Made by a program: the position numbers and the translations under genes. A stretch of DNA of 64,000 nt, from positions 1,488,001-1,552,000 of the forward strand of contig CM068548.1 in NCBI GenBank assembly GCA_035048495.1. The letters are read 5' to 3'. The notes under the pieces are model-generated. The model saw only the letters and a program-made list of their open reading frames with translations. It had not been told where the DNA came from and did not search any database. The DNA is from Euptelea pleiosperma (Eukaryota; Streptophyta; Magnoliopsida; Ranunculales; Eupteleaceae). Below are positions 11,337 to 24,300 of the stretch, piece after piece; position 1 is the first letter of the stretch; every line of letters starts with the position of its first letter.

Positions 11337-11388
11337 TATTTATAGAGGTTGAAAACTCGGAACTTTTCATTTCTATCCGATGTGGGAC
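11337..11388 (-). promoter_or_regulatory. snRNA-like promoter elements in LTR V
   Basis: On the minus strand GTCCCACATCGG (11388 to 11377) is followed by TATAAATA (11344 to 11337), a mirror of the arrangement in U. Both copies keep motif and spacing although the bases between them differ in several places. Confidence 0.55.
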
Positions 11389-11795
11389 TATAATTTTGAA
11401 AATTGTCTTTTTTTTTTTCAAATTTTATATTTTTGATATCAAACTATATCTTTAAAATGTTGCCCAGAACTAAACAAAATAACTTTTGACTTGCGCGTCC
11501 GATTTGGACAAACTTGATACCGATAGAAAGCTATTGTTGAGACCTTTAAAATGGCATACATATAATGTTCAAAGTATTATGAAAAGTTTACTATAATATT
11601 GCTAGAAATAGGGTCATTACACTTTGAGGAGTGTAGAGGGTTAGTTTTTGAGGATTTTGTTTTTTAGATGGGAATCCATTATGTACAAGGGTAGTTAGCT
11701 TCTTTTTTCTCTTTGGGAGGTCTTCTCGACCTCCCTCCTCTGTTTGTTTCCTTTCTCCTTTCAATAATATTTACCTTATCAAAAAAATAATAATA

Positions 11796-12230
11796 ATATA
11801 CATTATGTGAAAAATATTAACATTGCTTTTATATGGGTCTTGACATTAGATATATGATACAACTCATTGCAGAATATGTTTCCCGTTACCGAATAAAATA
11901 TTAATTCTTTGGATCACTTAATTTATACGACTAAATCCAGGAATTCCTTCTTTTAGGTTCACGAAGTCTAACAATTTAACCCATGTTATATCTAGATGCT
12001 GAATAGCAATATCTATGATACATAGATGCTGGGAAGTGTTCTTTTCCTTTTTCCAGTTCAGATTCTAGATTGTAAAATTTTATTTGCTTGACATTATACA
12101 TCGAGTAAGTTATACCAATTTCTTTCTATTACAATGTCATGGCCTATTTGAACGTTAAGGCTGAGGAAGTATAGGTATGGTTTTTTCTTACTAATGATTT
12201 GTACTTTTCTTTTGACTTTGATGTTTGTAG
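11796..12230. other. Probable RTEL1 intron sequence
   Basis: AT-rich DNA between the LINE tail and the first recognised exon. It ends in a pyrimidine-rich run and TTTGTAG, a good acceptor. The exon that should precede 12231 was searched for here by eye and not found. Confidence 0.5.
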
Positions 12231-12372
12231 GTAAGGCATCTAGAACGCTCAGCTGGTGGTGTTTCAATCCAGGAATTTCCATGGAAGAATTTTCCAAGAT
12301 GGGTGTTGGCTCTATCATTTTGACATCTGGCACATTATCTCCTCTGGATTCCTTTGCACAGGAACTGAAGTT
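12231..12372 (+). CDS. RTEL1: RTEL1 exon A (first seen)
   Basis: Acceptor TTTGTAG; donor GTAGGT. Enters with two bases of a split codon and leaves with two. Reads [16 protein letters not shown] then [16 protein letters not shown], the HD2 entry and conserved TSGTLSP helicase motif. Confidence 0.93.
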
Positions 12373-15300
12373 GTAGGTCATTTTTACGCGGATAACCATT
12401 TTTTGCTTTTACATTTTGGTCATTTCATGACATTCTTCCTTGCTAAAGAAGGATGACTTGTTTGCCATCTTAGAGAATTTCCTGTTCGGTTGGAGAATCC
12501 TCATGTTATATCTTCAAATCAAATTTGGGCTGGAGTTGTACCTACCGGTCCGTCTGGTTGCTCTTTCAATTCCTCGTATCGGAATCGTGATTCTCTAGAA
12601 TATAAGCAAGAGCTTGGAAATGCTATTGGTATGTACAAAGTGACAGTGCAAATGCTAATTTTTAAGGGACTTAATTATTTTTTTGTTAGGAACTGTTTGA
12701 ATTTGTTGTCTCTTGAATTGCTATGTCTGCAGCAAATTTTGCTCGAATTGTACCCGATGGACTACTTGTTTTCTTTCCATCCTACTACCTTTTGGACCAG
12801 TCCATTGGTTGCTGGAAGAATACGGTAAAACATCAATCAAAGTCAGAAAATACTTGGATATCTGCTTGTTGCTATCTCTGAAAATACCACACTGAATGTT
12901 TTATAGAGTCATGCAAGCTCTACACATTCGAGCACAATCTGGGAAAGGATCTGCAAACATAAGCAACCTGTTATAGAACCTAAGCAATCTTCTCTTTTCT
13001 CTTCCTCGATTGAGGTCCGTAAATCATTACATGATTCTTTTGTATCCCTTTGTCTGATTCAATCAGTGTTCTTCTATGTTCTCTCCTATAATTTAGTGTC
13101 TTCAACCTGATGGTCTGAGTGAATTATGGTTCTTTTGTAGGACTTTATGACTAAGTTGAATGACACTTCTACTTCTGGTGCAGTCTTTTTTGCCGTCTGT
13201 CGTGGCAAGGTATGGGTTCAACCTGTACATTTCAGCATCATTTTTTTTTGGACAAGTATTTCCGCATCATTTTCTTGCTCATGATCTCAGAGAATTTTTG
13301 TATTTGTTTGTCTTGAACGGACCGAGATAATGGTATTATTTTTAATTGGTTTGGACGCTTCTGAAGATGAAATAACTTTATAGGAAGCCTTTGACGGAAC
13401 ATTATTAATCCCCTAGGAAATAGTAATTTTTGTCAAATATATGGTTTAAAATATCGATGTATTGTACTAATACACGTTTTTCTATGTTACAGTTTACACA
13501 GCATGTATTGATGTGCAGCAGAAAATTAATTTTATTAGTTAGATTAATTATTTAGAGTGTGTTATAAAGGTAGCATTATTGCACTAAACATTAGATTTTT
13601 AGCTTATGTAAGCACATTAAACATAGTTGTGTAATGGATCTTAGCGTAACTCTGCATATCGATGCATTATCAGTAAACAAAAGTGTGATTCTCTTTAGTA
13701 CATATGGTTGTAGACTTGTAGGGGCAGTTTAATTGCTTTAAACATCATGTTTAAGGTTTAGTCATGCATTAAACAATAAAAAAAGTTATGCATTAAACAA
13801 AGTTTAGAATAATGTATTGAAACGAATCTTTGTATATTGGAACATATTGTGAATTTTCCAACATATGGTACTGTATTGATTCGTGATGTACTACGTAAAT
13901 TAGTGTATCGGTTTTTCATCTTACTAATGCTGAAATATTAAACTATTGTCAGATTTTATCACAATCTATATTACTATATATAAAAAAAATGAAATTTCAA
14001 TCTAACAAATATGAAAAGTAGAATGTCACTTTGAAATTCGTCTGGCACCAAGCAGGAAGTAACATTTGGGGTTTCTTTCAACTACACAGCCTAGTTTGGT
14101 ATTGTTATACAGTGTCATTTAGGTATTGATACAGGCTATATACAACATTATGGTGGTGTCAAGAAACTCAGAATGGTGCATGGCTAGATATGAGCAACCT
14201 TTGTCATTTTTTTTTATATGATTCGATGAAAAGAACGATTTTTAGTTAAACGAAATATCGGATCATGTTATATAACGTTGAAATACTTCAGTAACTCATT
14301 TGAACCGAACGGTGATCTTGCTCTATTCCTGAGAAGGATCCAACTAATCCAAATATTCATTGGACAATCGAACTCCCACCGTTTTTATTTAATATTTTTA
14401 GTTTTAGAAAATAGAAGAAAAATAATTACTGGACAAGGGGGAGGTTACTGAGAACCATTGCTCATGAGGTTTGTGAGAAGGAAATCGAATCAGATCCAAA
14501 AACTTTAAGATATCATATCTAACTATGGAATCCCAGTCCCAATGATCAATCACTTATTCTGAAACGACTTCATTGTTCAATGGTTGGCTGCCCATGATCT
14601 TATTTAGGTAACAACTCGGTACACTCTTGTCTCATGGATTATTGGAAATTCTCTGTTCATCCCGAGACAAGCAAATAGAAACTAGAAGAAATATACTGAG
14701 TACCCTAATTTTGGGATGGAAAAAGAAAATCTGATTCTTGAATGAACTATACTTGACACTAGAAGACTTCCTGTCAATTGTATCTCAGTTGGCTTATAGT
14801 ACTACAACTATCTAGATACTTTAGTACTGAGGTAATTAACTAATTGTACGCCTCCATCTTGATCATGAGAATTAAGTAGACGATTCTGCATATTACAGCA
14901 GTAAGAATGCTAATTAACACTCAGACAGTTAGACTTCTTACTACAACAAGGTACTAGTAGGGACAAGTCAAGAAACCACTAAAAGATCCAAAAATGGGTA
15001 AGCAGGCGGCATTGAAATGAATTCTGATATACATCATTTCTCAGAGTACTTCAACTCAAGAGTACTCACATATTTTTAACGTATGGAAACACTGATAGTT
15101 ATGCGATGGCGTGATAGCTATCGGCGTGCGGATATCCGATCGGCAACTCTCCAGGGGTTTTATGGGGGAGTGGATGGCAGGAATCCCTTCAATCAAGCTT
15201 TTGAGAGGATTCTGGTGGAGGGTAGGAAGAGAGAGCTGTCGTTTAAAGAGGTTGCGGGGCTGAGAAAGCTTCCCGGAGGAGGGGGTTGTACGGTGCTTTC

Positions 15301-18300
15301 TCGGAGCTCAGGGAAGTATATCGAACCAGATGGTTATGGGGTTGAGGACAGAGAAAGGTTCCTCAAGTCTTGTTTGGTTGGTCGATGGGATGGAAACCCC
15401 GGAAATCTAGAAGATTTTCAGCTCTGGGTGGCGAAGTGTGGAAAGTACTGACGGGTGTCTCTATTAGGAGAATGGCTAAAGGCCGGTGGATATTCTTTTG
15501 CCCTTTGGCAGTGGGGAGAATACTTCGGGAAGGTAAGCGACAAAGGGGGAAGCTTTCCTTCTCCTTGATGTATGGAGTAGGAAAGCAGGTTGTTCTTTGT
15601 CTCTTGACAGATGCAAGGATTGATGGATTCGTTTATTTGGGTTACCATTGCACCTTTGGGGGACGGCTGCCTTCCAAGCTGTAGGTGAACTCTGTGGAGG
15701 TTTCCTAACGGTCGATAGAGATACGGAGAGCTTACTGAATGTGGAATGGGCCTGTATTCAAGTGAAAATAAAGGGGAAATACCGTCGGAGGTTTGGTTCT
15801 TATACAAGGGCTGTGTGTACCAGGCTTGAATTTGGCCGAAATTGGAGCCGACGATGGTTACGGCTCCCAGGAATACCTCCATGCTGGAGGGAGGTGGGTG
15901 GGCGCCAAAGAACTCCCAAAAACTTGGTCGGAGTGGTAGAGTCTTTGATTGTTTTGCCGATCGGTCAGTAGACTGGAGCTAGAACCTGATCCACAGGGAT
16001 GAAGACCATGTGGCTATCCATTCTTGTTGTTTTGGAAGCCAAGGTGTTGTTAACGCTGATGTGGACACTTATGGAAGGGGTAGAGTGGTGGGAAGGAAGG
16101 GGTCCTATGAAGAGCACGTATTACCTCACTGGAGAAATACGGCTTATAGGAGAGGACGATAGAGGCGTCATGATGGTGCGATCCGCGCGGAGGCTCCCCA
16201 GCGAGGGAGGCAACATGTCGTACGGGGAAGTTTTAAAGGGGGTGGGTATGAAGATAATATGCATTGCGACACACTGAAAGGAATGCCGCATGATTGTTTT
16301 GGAGGCTTCCCGCATCGACACCTGGTGGGGCGTCAACGATCGGATTATGTGTCTGGTAGAAAAGAGAAGAAGGTGGACGGGCATACCAAGTTGGATAAAG
16401 GAGAGACTCGCTATGTCGATTCCTTAGTGACTCGTTCGAATTTTGGAGGGAAGCTTCGCGATGCTGAGTTGGCGGATAAACACCATACGGGCCGATATTC
16501 AGCTAGGGATACCTGTATTGACTCCAATAAAGGAATAATTATTTTGGAGAAGGGAGGCCGTTCGATGGGTTGGGATTTGGCGAAGGACTCGATGGGTTAT
16601 TTCGGAAAAGGTAAAGGAATATTTTATGAAGTTGTTGGAGCGTCTAGTAGCTCCAGTGACTCTAGTCGATATGTTACAAAGTGCGGTACCTCTTTATTAG
16701 GTGGAGAATGCTTGAATGCAAATTATGGGGGGTTAAGAGACTGAAACTCTTTGAGTCGGAGATGATACAAGACGAAGGTTTATAAGGTAGGTCCGGCTTA
16801 GAGATCCAACAGCCGCACTCAGTTGACGGTGGGTTGATTGTAAATATTCCTCTGGAGGTCTCACAAGGCGGTGTAGGAGCCGTTGATGGGGTTCAGGTTA
16901 GATCCTTATCCACTCCTTCGGATTCCCCCCACCTAGATCTTCTTTCCTCTTCGCCTTCTCGCATCATAGATTGTGGCTGTGTGGAGATATTTGAAACTAT
17001 TGTTGATCGGCTAGTGGGAACTTTTGGGGACGATACATTGTCCCATCCTCTTCTCCAGCTCTCTTATTCACGTAGACCCAAAGAGGGGAGGAAATTTGTT
17101 TCCTGGGCAACTACGGTGGAGGTTGAGCAGAGTCTTAGCGAAGGGCAGCTTGGTGCTACGGCAGAAGATGATACTAACCATTTCGCGCCTCTGGCTACAG
17201 TGGGTCAGTCAGACCAGGATGAGGCTTTTGTACAATGGTTCGGGGTTTTAGGTTGGGTGCTGGATAAAGTCATGGACTTTGGGACTTTCTTGGGGTTATC
17301 CTATCATGGGCACGAAAGGGAGGTGATAGATTTATTCCGAGCAATGGAAAAGGATTGCATAGACCAAGCTCAGGATGGTGGTAGCATTTTAGCGCTTGAA
17401 GAAGCTACAACTAGCAGGATGTTTGATGGGTACCAGGGACTAGATAAAGTCATGGAGGACCCCGAGTTGCTATCGAGAGTGGAAGAGGTTGACGAGTTGT
17501 GCTCTGGGCAACCATTGGGAGAGCAGATTGAAGGGGAGAAGGATAACAATGATAGGGGTGTACTTGAGACTGAGGATAGTACTGTAAGGTGTACAACTAG
17601 TCCTATCCGGAGACCTGTTAAGTTGTCACGTGAGATTAACAATCTCTCGGGGTTGAGCTTCTTATTGGAAGGGGCAAGAGGGAGAGGGAGAGGGAGCAGG
17701 AGGAAGGGGAAGGGATGGGGATGCTCTTCTTAATTACATGAATTTAAATATTATGACGTGGAATGTAAGGGGGTTGGGAGGGGGGAGAAGAAGGGGGCTT
17801 GCAAAAAGATTTATTAGAAAATGGAAAGTGGATATGGTTATTATTCATGAGACGAAGATGGAGGTTGTAGGAGTCAGGGAGGTGGAAGAGACATGGGGTA
17901 ATAGTAACTGTGAGTGGATCACTCTTTCTGCAAAAGGAAAGGTTGGAGGTATATTGTTGATATTGGATCCGTCCAAAGTGTGCGTGGAGGATTCTTTTGT
18001 GGGAGAGTACTCTGTTTTAGTAGTTTGTAGATACTTTGCTGACCAACAAAAATGGGTGTTGACTGGTGTTTATGGGCCCCCTAGAGTTAATTACAGACCG
18101 GATTTTTGGGCAGAGTTGGACAACATTAGAGGTAAGTGGGCCTATCCTTGGTGTTTAGGGGGTGATTTCAATGTAATCAGATTCTCCTTCGAGAAGAAAG
18201 GTGGTAGCTCGGTTACTAGAAGTATGAAGGAGTTTGAAGCTTTGGTTGGGCGGCATTCTTTGATTGATCTCCCTTTCATTGGAGGCAACTTTACTTGGTC

Positions 18301-21300
18301 TAATAACCAGGAGAGGCCTACTTTGACCCGGTTGGATAGATTCCTGATTATGGATAGCTGGTCCCGCCTATGTAAGGACTTCTCCCAAGCTATCGTCCCT
18401 AAACTAGTGTAGGATCATCATCCAGTTTTGCTTGGCTGCAGATGCATTCCGAGAAAGTCCTCTCCCTTTCTGTTCGAGAATATGTGGTTACAAGATCCCA
18501 ACTTTGTCAGCTTTGTAGGGGAATGGTGGGCTTCCATTTCGAAGGGAAGGAGGGTTTCGCTTTTAGGTGCAAATTAAAAGCATTAAAGGTAAAATTATAG
18601 AATGGAACAAAGAAGTTTTTGGCAAGGGTTGATAAAAAGATGGGGGTGCTTATGGAGGAGATAGCTGCTCTTGACACTAGAGAAGAAAACAATGAGTTAT
18701 TGGAGGAGGAAGGCAGGAGGAAAGTAGAAGCCAAGAGGGAGTACCTTAAATGGGCTCGTATGAATGAAATTTGTTGGAGGCAGAAGTCGAAAGTTAAATG
18801 GTCGAAGGAAGGAGATAGTAATACAAAGTTTTTCTACCAGATCGCAAATGCTAGAAGGAGAACTAATAGTGTCACTAGTCTTTCAGTGGGAGAAGAGACA
18901 ATGGTAGAAGATAAGGATATCAGAGACAATATTGTACAGTTCTACTCTAGGTTGTATACCGAGCCCTCTTGTGTTCAACCGACAGTAGATGGTTTGCATT
19001 TTGATTGTCTCAATCAGGAGCAGAGGGAGAGATTAGAGATGCCGATGGTGGAAGAGGAAGTTGTAGCTGCAATCCAGAGTCTTTGTAGGGATCGTGCTGT
19101 GGGTCCAGACGGATTCACATTGGCTATCTTGGGGCATTATTGGGGGGGACTTCATGTGGGTTGTTGGGGAGTTTGAGACGAATGCTTACCTCGATAAGTA
19201 TTCAAACATTACTTTTCTCATGCTTATCCCTAAGAAGGAAGGAGCAACTCATCTTAAGGATTACCGTCCTATCAGCGTTGTTGGTAGTTCTTATAAGATT
19301 ATCTCCAAAGTGTTGGCAACCCTGATGAAGGAGGTGATGTGTGATATAATCTCTCCGGTCCAAGGGGCTTTTGTTAAGGGGCGACATATTTTGCATGGGG
19401 TTTTGATTGCTAATGAATGTATTGATTCCAGAATTAAAGAAAGGGAGAGTGGGATCCCGTGTAAGATTGATATGGAGAAAGCCTATGACCATCTATGCTA
19501 GAATTTCCTAGATCTTGTAATGCTAAGGATGAGTTTTGGGGAGAAGTGGAGGAAGTGGACCAAGGTGTGTATATCTTCTGCATCCTTTTCGATCCTGGTT
19601 AATGGGCCTCCGGCTGGGTATTTCAATAGTTCGAGGGGGTTGAGGCAAGGAGATTCACTATCTCTGTTTCTGTTCGTGGTGGTGGTGGAAGCCTTGAGTA
19701 GGATGACTACTAAAGCTGTAGAAGGTGGTTTTATAGCATGTTTCAGGGTGGGCAGTCTAGGTCCTATGATCTCCCATCTCCAGTTCGCCAATGACATGGT
19801 TTTCCTTTTGGATGCTTCCATCTGGCAGATTAGATACCTCAGGTGTATCCTTAGATGTTTTGAGTCAGTGTCGGGTCTACAGATCAACCTCTCCAAAAGT
19901 GAGATGTTTGGTGTAGGTGATGTTCCAGACCTAAGGGGTATGGCTTAGAGCTTGGGATGCAAGATTGGGGGTTTGCCAACCACTTATCTTGGTCTTCCTT
20001 TGGGTGCTAGGTATAAGTATAAAGCTATATGGGCCTCTGTGTTGGAGCGGTTTGGTAGGAGATTAGCTAGTTGGAAGAAGTGGTACCTATCTAAGGGTGG
20101 TAAGATTACCTTGATTAAGAGCACTTTATCCAACTTCCCTATTCACTTTCTCTCCCTGTTCTCCTTGCCTGCTAGTGTGGTTAATAGCATGGAGAAGTTA
20201 ATTATGGATTTCTTCTTATGGAGCTTGAAAGGGGAAACTCATAAATTCCATCTTGTCGAGGGGGGTAAAATTTGTAAGCCTAAAGAAGAAGGTGGTCTCG
20301 GCTTTCGGCACCTCAGAGACATGAATAGGGCTCTTTTGGGTAAGTGGCTATAGCGAATCGGGGAAGGTGAGGACAATTTATGGAGTAATGTCATTGGCAG
20401 TAAATTCGGTATTAGTCAGTCTGGCTGGGATATTGAAACGGTGCTTTCTTTCTATGGGGGGTTAGCATGTGGAGGGGCATATGGAGTACCCGGAGTAGCT
20501 TTGATAGAGGTATTCTCTATAAGGTGGGTTGAGGGGATAGAGTGTGTTTTTGGGAAGACCAGTGGTGTACAGAGGAGCCTCTGAAATCCTTATTACCATC
20601 TCGTTTTAGCCTTTCAGATCGGAAAGGGGCTACTATTTTAGAGTGTTTCGAGTTGCATGAAGGTTTGGGTTCCTGGAATTTTGGCTTTCGTCGTCATGCC
20701 TACAATTGGGAGATGGAAAGCCTTGCCTTTTTTCTCCATGTGGTTGGCGATAATCCAGGATTATCTATGGAGGATGATAGAAGAGTGTGGAAATGGGATC
20801 CTAAAGGTACCTGATGCAGGACGAATGTGATGGCTTCCAACTTAAGGCTGAGATTAGCAGAAAATTATTAAGAACAATAAAATAATAAATTCTCATGCTA
20901 ATCACACGTAAATAATCAGATTCAAGCAAATGAAACAGATCTGAAATGGTTTCCTTTTCCAAGAGATTATAAGTTATTTGAAGTTCATAAAGGTTTCTGG
21001 CAAGTTTTGGAGTTTTTTGACAAGTATCAGATTTTAGCCGGGTTTCGGGAGAAAAATGAGAACTGTGGAAAATTAGGGCTCGAGATGAGGTTAGGGGTTT
21101 CTATGATTACCGCAGGGATTTGGGAGTGTTTGGGGGTTGTGGTAAGAGTTTTGGGAGGGTTTAGAGTGTTATAGAAGAACTGGTGCAAGGGGTTACTCTT
21201 CACGTGGCAGTATTCACGCGATACTATTCACAGTGCTGTTCAGTGGTTAGGGTTTAGAAATGGAAGAGATACGGTTGGGTTTTCTAGGTCAAACTTGATC

Positions 21301-24300
21301 CAAAAAGAAAATAAAGATGGAGAAAGAGAACAAAATAAGAGAGAAGAGAGAGATAGAAGTTACATTCGGATTCGCACCGAATAGTTTGGATTCACACAAA
21401 GGAAGTTTGGATTCTCACCAAAGAAGAAGAGAGCACTCCACAAGAAAATTCTTTTTTTTTTGATAAGTATAATTTATCATTAACAAAAAGCCTATAAGCC
21501 AAATAATTACAAAAAGAAAGAAGTTCGAGATGAACTTCTTTGACTACGTTCAATCAAAAAACGTTAAAGGAAACTAAAAAACCATTAGCAAGATTCAATA
21601 TATTTCATCATTATTGAAAGATAACAACTAAAGAGTTTATATAATAACTCAAAATAGCCTAATCTAATCTTAGCCATCCATCTCTAATGGCTATAAAAAA
21701 ACAACAATTTAAAGTAACTAACCAAAATAACGAGCCTTCTAACTTTTAGCTAATTGCAAAGACATCCAACACTCTAAAAAACATCAAAATAAGCCTAGAA
21801 AACAAATAAAAATTATTCAAAAACTCCCTACACGGCTCACATGCATCTTTCCAATGTGGAGTCTTCATGATGTACATGCATGTGGGGTCTTCAAAATCTT
21901 CTTCCTTGTCTTCCACTGGTAACCCATGTGTTGCTTTGATGTCCGCATCAGTACCTTTTTTGTTAGGTCCTTCTACGCGAGCATTGCTCTCCGTCAAGTG
22001 GGGAGTTCCCCCCATGTTCTATTATATGGAAAGCTCATGTTCCCGCTAAAGTGAAGTTCTTCATTTGGATGGCTAATTTGGACAAGATTCAGACGATCGA
22101 CCATCTTACTAAGAAGGGGATGATTTTGCCGAATAGGTGTCTTATGTAAGGTTGACGCTGAATCTGTGGACCATGTGTTGATTTGCTGCGGAAGTCTACT
22201 TTTTAGCAAGCCACCTAAGAGCTCTCTCGTTTAGCCTAGAAGTACAATGGGAAGTTATTCTTTTACTTGTCATCTTTAAATAATAGTTAGTATCCATGAG
22301 AATGAAGGAGTCTTGCAATTTGTATTATTCTTAGTATCTATTTGCTATTGCCTCCTTATGACTCCTAGCTTAATATGGTAATCTTTTTGATATCTGTTAG
22401 GACTTTGCATTAGCTTTAACAATTCCATTTCATATGGTTATTGTATACGGCCTTTAAAACGTATTTGTACTAGGGTTAATTGTACTTGGGTTGTCAGGTA
22501 AGCGAGGGATTGGATTTTTCTGACCATGCTGGTAGAGCTGTGGTAATCACTGGTTTGCCATTTGCCATGAGGACTGATCCCAAGGTTTGATTTCCTCTCG
22601 ATATTTTATCTAGGTCCTTGTGAGTTGTGCATGTTATCAAAGTCCTATATTGTTTTCAGATTTGAGAAGATTGCTTTAGTATAATAAGTAATGATTAAAA
22701 GATCTCAATTTCTGCAATTTTTATGTGCATTACATGAGTTTGCTTAACATTTATGACTGTTCTGGCTCATAATAGTGGAATTGCCATTGTTTAGGAAGAC
22801 GCGTTCTGTGCAATTGCTTGGTTGTGTCAATTTGGAATTAGAAAATTAATGATTGTTTTTTATTAATTTGGAAACAATTCTATGTGCACTTAAAACTGCT
22901 TAGTCCTCATGTTAAATTTGAAAAGTGAAGGAAACTTGATGGTGTTTGTCATTGCAAACAATGTTGTGAAAAGAACGAGGTGTTATGAGGCGGTTTGCCT
23001 TAGTTAGGTGAGGCATAAGCCTCAAGGCGGAATGAGGTGTAACTCGTAAGCTTCTTCAAATTTTTTATTTTTGAAAAATGCTCTAAATATCCCATAAAAA
23101 TCATAATAAATTTAAAAAAATAAATCAACCATAGACATCAAAAGAAAAAACTTGATAGCTCTTATTTTTAATATTTACCTTAGCGGGTGACAATTCTGGG
23201 CGAAATAAGATAACCAAACTTATAGGCTGGGCTCAATTCATAAAACAAAGATAATAAGTTAGCAAACAAGTGAACACCCAAATATCAGTCCGACCATGGA
23301 TCAACTAAGAAGCAAGTAGCAATCTCGAGAACCAAATCCATAGTTCCATACAGCCAAACAACCATACTCAACCTCGTATTAGGTCCTTCTACTTAAACGC
23401 CATGCTTCCATGTCCGGTCCCTCCTATTACCAACTCCACTTCTTTGTCTGCTACCTCTTTTCACCATCTTTTAACAAACATCATGCAAAAATATAAAAAA
23501 CAAACCAAGATAATGAGGAAAGAATAAGCTTTTGAATGAATATGTTAAGAAAAATGGGAAAAATGAGATTTCCAAGAAAGTAGAGTAAACCTTTGCTCTC
23601 TGTAGTCAAGGCGCGCGCCTCAGGCGCAAGGCACACCTAAAGCGCCTTAGAAGGGTCAAGGCAAGGGGCGTTTAGTAAGGCACGCACCTCAGACCAGGCT
23701 TTAGGCGCATCAGGCGCGTACCTCACTAAAAATATGTTTTTTTGTAAAAAAATTGTATTTTGGCCTATTATATTAAGCATCGGTATGATAGAAGAGATCA
23801 AATTGAACCCATCTCATTGAAAGACATTGATAAAAGCAATGAATAGCTACTTGGGGAGATGGAAATAAAAGGTGGAGAAGCAGAAGATGAATTGGTGTTT
23901 GAGGATGATAGCTTGACATGGAGTGTTATTGCGAGAGTTGCTGGAGTTGGTGAATCAATATGAAATACTAGATCGCAATCAAGGTCAAGAGTAAGGGCAA
24001 TGGCTTCAATAAGGGAGCCAGAAGAGGAAGAGACCAATTTGGAGGAGACAAAAGAAGAATACATTGAGGAGACTAGCACATTCGATGATGATGGGGATGA
24101 AGCTAATGATTATATTTTAGATGGTGGCGATGTTAACTAGAACTAATTGTGGGCTATTTGAGATTTTGAACATTTGCTATCTTTTACGTTTTATGGCTTT
24201 TTGATCACTTGTTTTGTATTTAGATAATAACAATGTTAACTAGAACTGCTTTTGGGTTACTTTAGATTTTCGAAATTTGCTATCTTTTATGTTTTATAGC

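Larger units (their letters stand above)
7474..11621 (-). mobile_element. Outer solo LTR 'V' (split), minus orientation
   Basis: Read on the + strand it starts TGTCACGC and ends GGTCATTACA, flanked by perfect CTTTG duplications (7469-7473, 11622-11626). The inner LTR U interrupts it after 186 bases. Without U it is about 2.03 kb. Its sequence is the reverse complement of U with scattered substitutions. No internal retrotransposon domains are present, so it is a solo LTR. Superfamily not identified; Ty3/gypsy is a guess from length and end sequence. Confidence 0.88.
7391..11795 (+). mobile_element. LINE 3' tail split by the nested solo LTRs
   Basis: 7391-7473 and 11627-11795 are two halves of one L1 3' end. 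The left half reads SIKALLYVWSKVFE and the right half continues ECRGLVFEDFVFRW, closely matching the LINE fragment near 3590-3700. The tail ends TTACCTTATCAAAAAAATAA at about 11770-11795. The break coincides with CTTTG at 7469-7473 and 11622-11626, the target duplication of the LTR inserted here. Confidence 0.85.
15062..22205 (+). mobile_element. L1-type LINE in RTEL1 intron E-F, sense orientation
   Basis: Order of parts: ORF1 with a DUF4283-like region (15083-16740), a spacer frame (16834-17733), APE-type endonuclease (17738-18600), reverse transcriptase (18620-20340), and the start of zf-RVT (22016-22200). A complete Z-family solo LTR interrupts it at 20812-21950. The sequence stops inside zf-RVT near 22205 with no poly-A tail, so the 3' end was deleted. 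That is unusual because LINEs normally lose their 5' end. Several stops and frameshifts show it is dead. Left boundary estimated. Confidence 0.88.

Noticed and set aside
7660..11621. A foldback (FB-type) DNA transposon with 1.9 kb arms
   Set aside because: TG..CA ends, two different 5-bp duplications and unequal positions fit two nested solo LTRs better.
11800..12230. An upstream RTEL1 exon near 11957 (VHEV after a TTTTAG acceptor)
   Set aside because: An immediate stop follows and only four residues fit; insufficient.
13210..15060. Organelle-derived DNA in the intron (14430-14830 looks unlike its surroundings)
   Set aside because: I could not match it to a plastid or mitochondrial gene by eye; a search would be needed.
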